Assembly (NCBI GenBank): GCA_900771165.1 | Contig: CAAGMX010000120.1 | Location: 1-6,361 of the forward strand | DNA: 6,361 nt | Direction of reading: 5' to 3' | Origin: Victivallales bacterium | Lineage (GTDB): Bacteria; Verrucomicrobiota; Lentisphaeria; Oligosphaerales; Oligosphaeraceae | Shown: one piece after another, positions 5,786 through 6,361 of the stretch | Layout: each line of letters starts with the position of its first letter | Numbering within the stretch: position 1 is the stretch's first letter | Made by a program: the position numbers and the translations under genes | Notes under the pieces: model-generated | What the model saw: only the letters and a program-made list of their open reading frames with translations | The model's database searches: none | What the model was told of the DNA's origin: nothing

Positions 5786-6361
5786 ATGAGTGAACTCTGC
5801 GGCTTTGTCCTGGCCGCCGGCGAAGGAAGCCGGATGCGCCCCGCCACATTCCTGCGTCCCAAGGCGCTGCTGCCCTTTTGCGGGGTGCCTCTTCTCACCC
5901 TGGCCCTGGATGAATTGCGGGCATTGCCTGGGGTGGGAAGGCTGGTGGTGAACGCCGCCTATCTGGGGGAGCAGGTGGTGGAGGCCTGTCGGCAGTACAG
6001 CCAGGCTCAGGGGGTGGAGGTGCGGTGTTCCCGGGAGGAGCATCGTCTGAATCACGGGGGCGGGCTCCGGAAGGGGGTGACGGAATGTGCCCCCGAGGCC
6101 ACCCGGATTCTGGTGCGCAATGTGGATGTGGTGCACAATTTCCCCCTGGAGAAGCTGCTGCGTTTCCATGAGGAACATCAGGGGGATGTCAGTGCTCTTC
6201 TGGTGCCCCATGTCCATCCCGGCGGGGTGAGGATCTCCCCCTCCGGCCAGATCCAGAACTTCCATGATCCCCAGGCTGCCTATACCTTTGCGGGAATCTA
6301 TGTGATGGAACGGGAAATCCTGGATTTCCTTCCTCCGGAGGAGGAGGCCCCCAGCATTCTC
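5786..6361 (+). CDS. Sugar-phosphate nucleotidyltransferase (partial, 3' end cut)
   Basis: The first 192 residues of an NTP_transferase-family enzyme; the frame is open to the window edge. The nucleotide-binding signature LAAGEGSRMRP..FLRPKALLP (9-30) is complete, with G12, G14, R16, P25 and K26. Next are VVNAAYLGEQVVEA, the substrate loop LNHGGGLRKG, and NVD (112-114), where D114 takes the place of the metal-binding Asp of the usual NGD. FAGIYVMERE follows near the cut. The layout resembles mannose-1-phosphate guanylyltransferases and the MurNAc-1-phosphate uridylyltransferase MurU (which has TGGGI at the loop). Such enzymes join a sugar-1-phosphate to an NTP, releasing pyrophosphate and giving an activated sugar for wall or surface-polysaccharide synthesis in the cytoplasm. 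The exact sugar and nucleotide cannot be told. The ATG at 5786 fits the family's N-terminus, but no Shine-Dalgarno precedes it. Confidence 0.93.
   Translation, partial: MSELCGFVLAAGEGSRMRPATFLRPKALLPFCGVPLLTLALDELRALPGVGRLVVNAAYLGEQVVEACRQYSQAQGVEVRCSREEHRLNHGGGLRKGVTECAPEATRILVRNVDVVHNFPLEKLLRFHEEHQGDVSALLVPHVHPGGVRISPSGQIQNFHDPQAAYTFAGIYVMEREILDFLPPEEEAPSIL

Noticed and set aside
1..6361. CRISPR array, tRNA, rRNA or a known riboswitch
   Set aside because: No regularly spaced repeat-spacer pattern, tRNA cloverleaf or conserved RNA core was found on either strand. The only tandem repeats are coding and lie in the exported protein.

Overview
This 6.36 kb, GC-rich window carries seven genes, all on the + strand; the last is cut by the right edge. 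The gene content suggests a Gram-negative bacterium of the Planctomycetes/Verrucomicrobia/Lentisphaerae (PVC) type. The clues are an ECF-type sigma factor beside a membrane-spanning eukaryotic-like Ser/Thr kinase, several exported proteins of unrecognised family, and weak or absent Shine-Dalgarno sites before several genes. This placement is an inference from gene style; no marker gene in the window fixes the taxon.

Layout. Positions 1-519 hold no convincing gene. The left edge has a cluster of three GCAACACCC units (two direct, one inverted), followed by a candidate promoter and a long leader with two adjacent hairpins. Next come two exported proteins of unknown function: a signal-peptide protein (520-1509) and a lipoprotein (1595-2434). 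Both look like alpha/beta TolB-N/CsgG- or LptE-like envelope proteins, a weak fold-level guess. After a 201-bp gap with a second candidate promoter, a tight three-gene unit follows: a small exported Pro/Gly/His-rich protein ending in four 12-residue repeats (2636-3145), an ECF-like sigma factor (3152-3748) and an 81-residue zinc-type anti-sigma factor (3750-3995). A 268-bp gap leads to a Ser/Thr kinase with one membrane segment and an extracytoplasmic C-terminal domain (4264-5733). Last, after a 52-nt pyrimidine-rich spacer, is a sugar-phosphate nucleotidyltransferase (5786 to the edge).

How they may work together (inference). The sigma factor, its soluble ZAS-type anti-sigma factor and the transmembrane kinase look like an envelope-signalling module. 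Two intergenic regions, before the first exported protein and before the repeat protein/sigma/anti-sigma unit, share GGAAAA-N13-GCGTAT. Its geometry resembles an ECF promoter (GGAA-N16-CGT), so the sigma factor may drive its own operon and the neighbouring envelope genes. The nucleotidyltransferase could feed cell-wall or surface-polysaccharide synthesis. None of these links can be proved from sequence alone.
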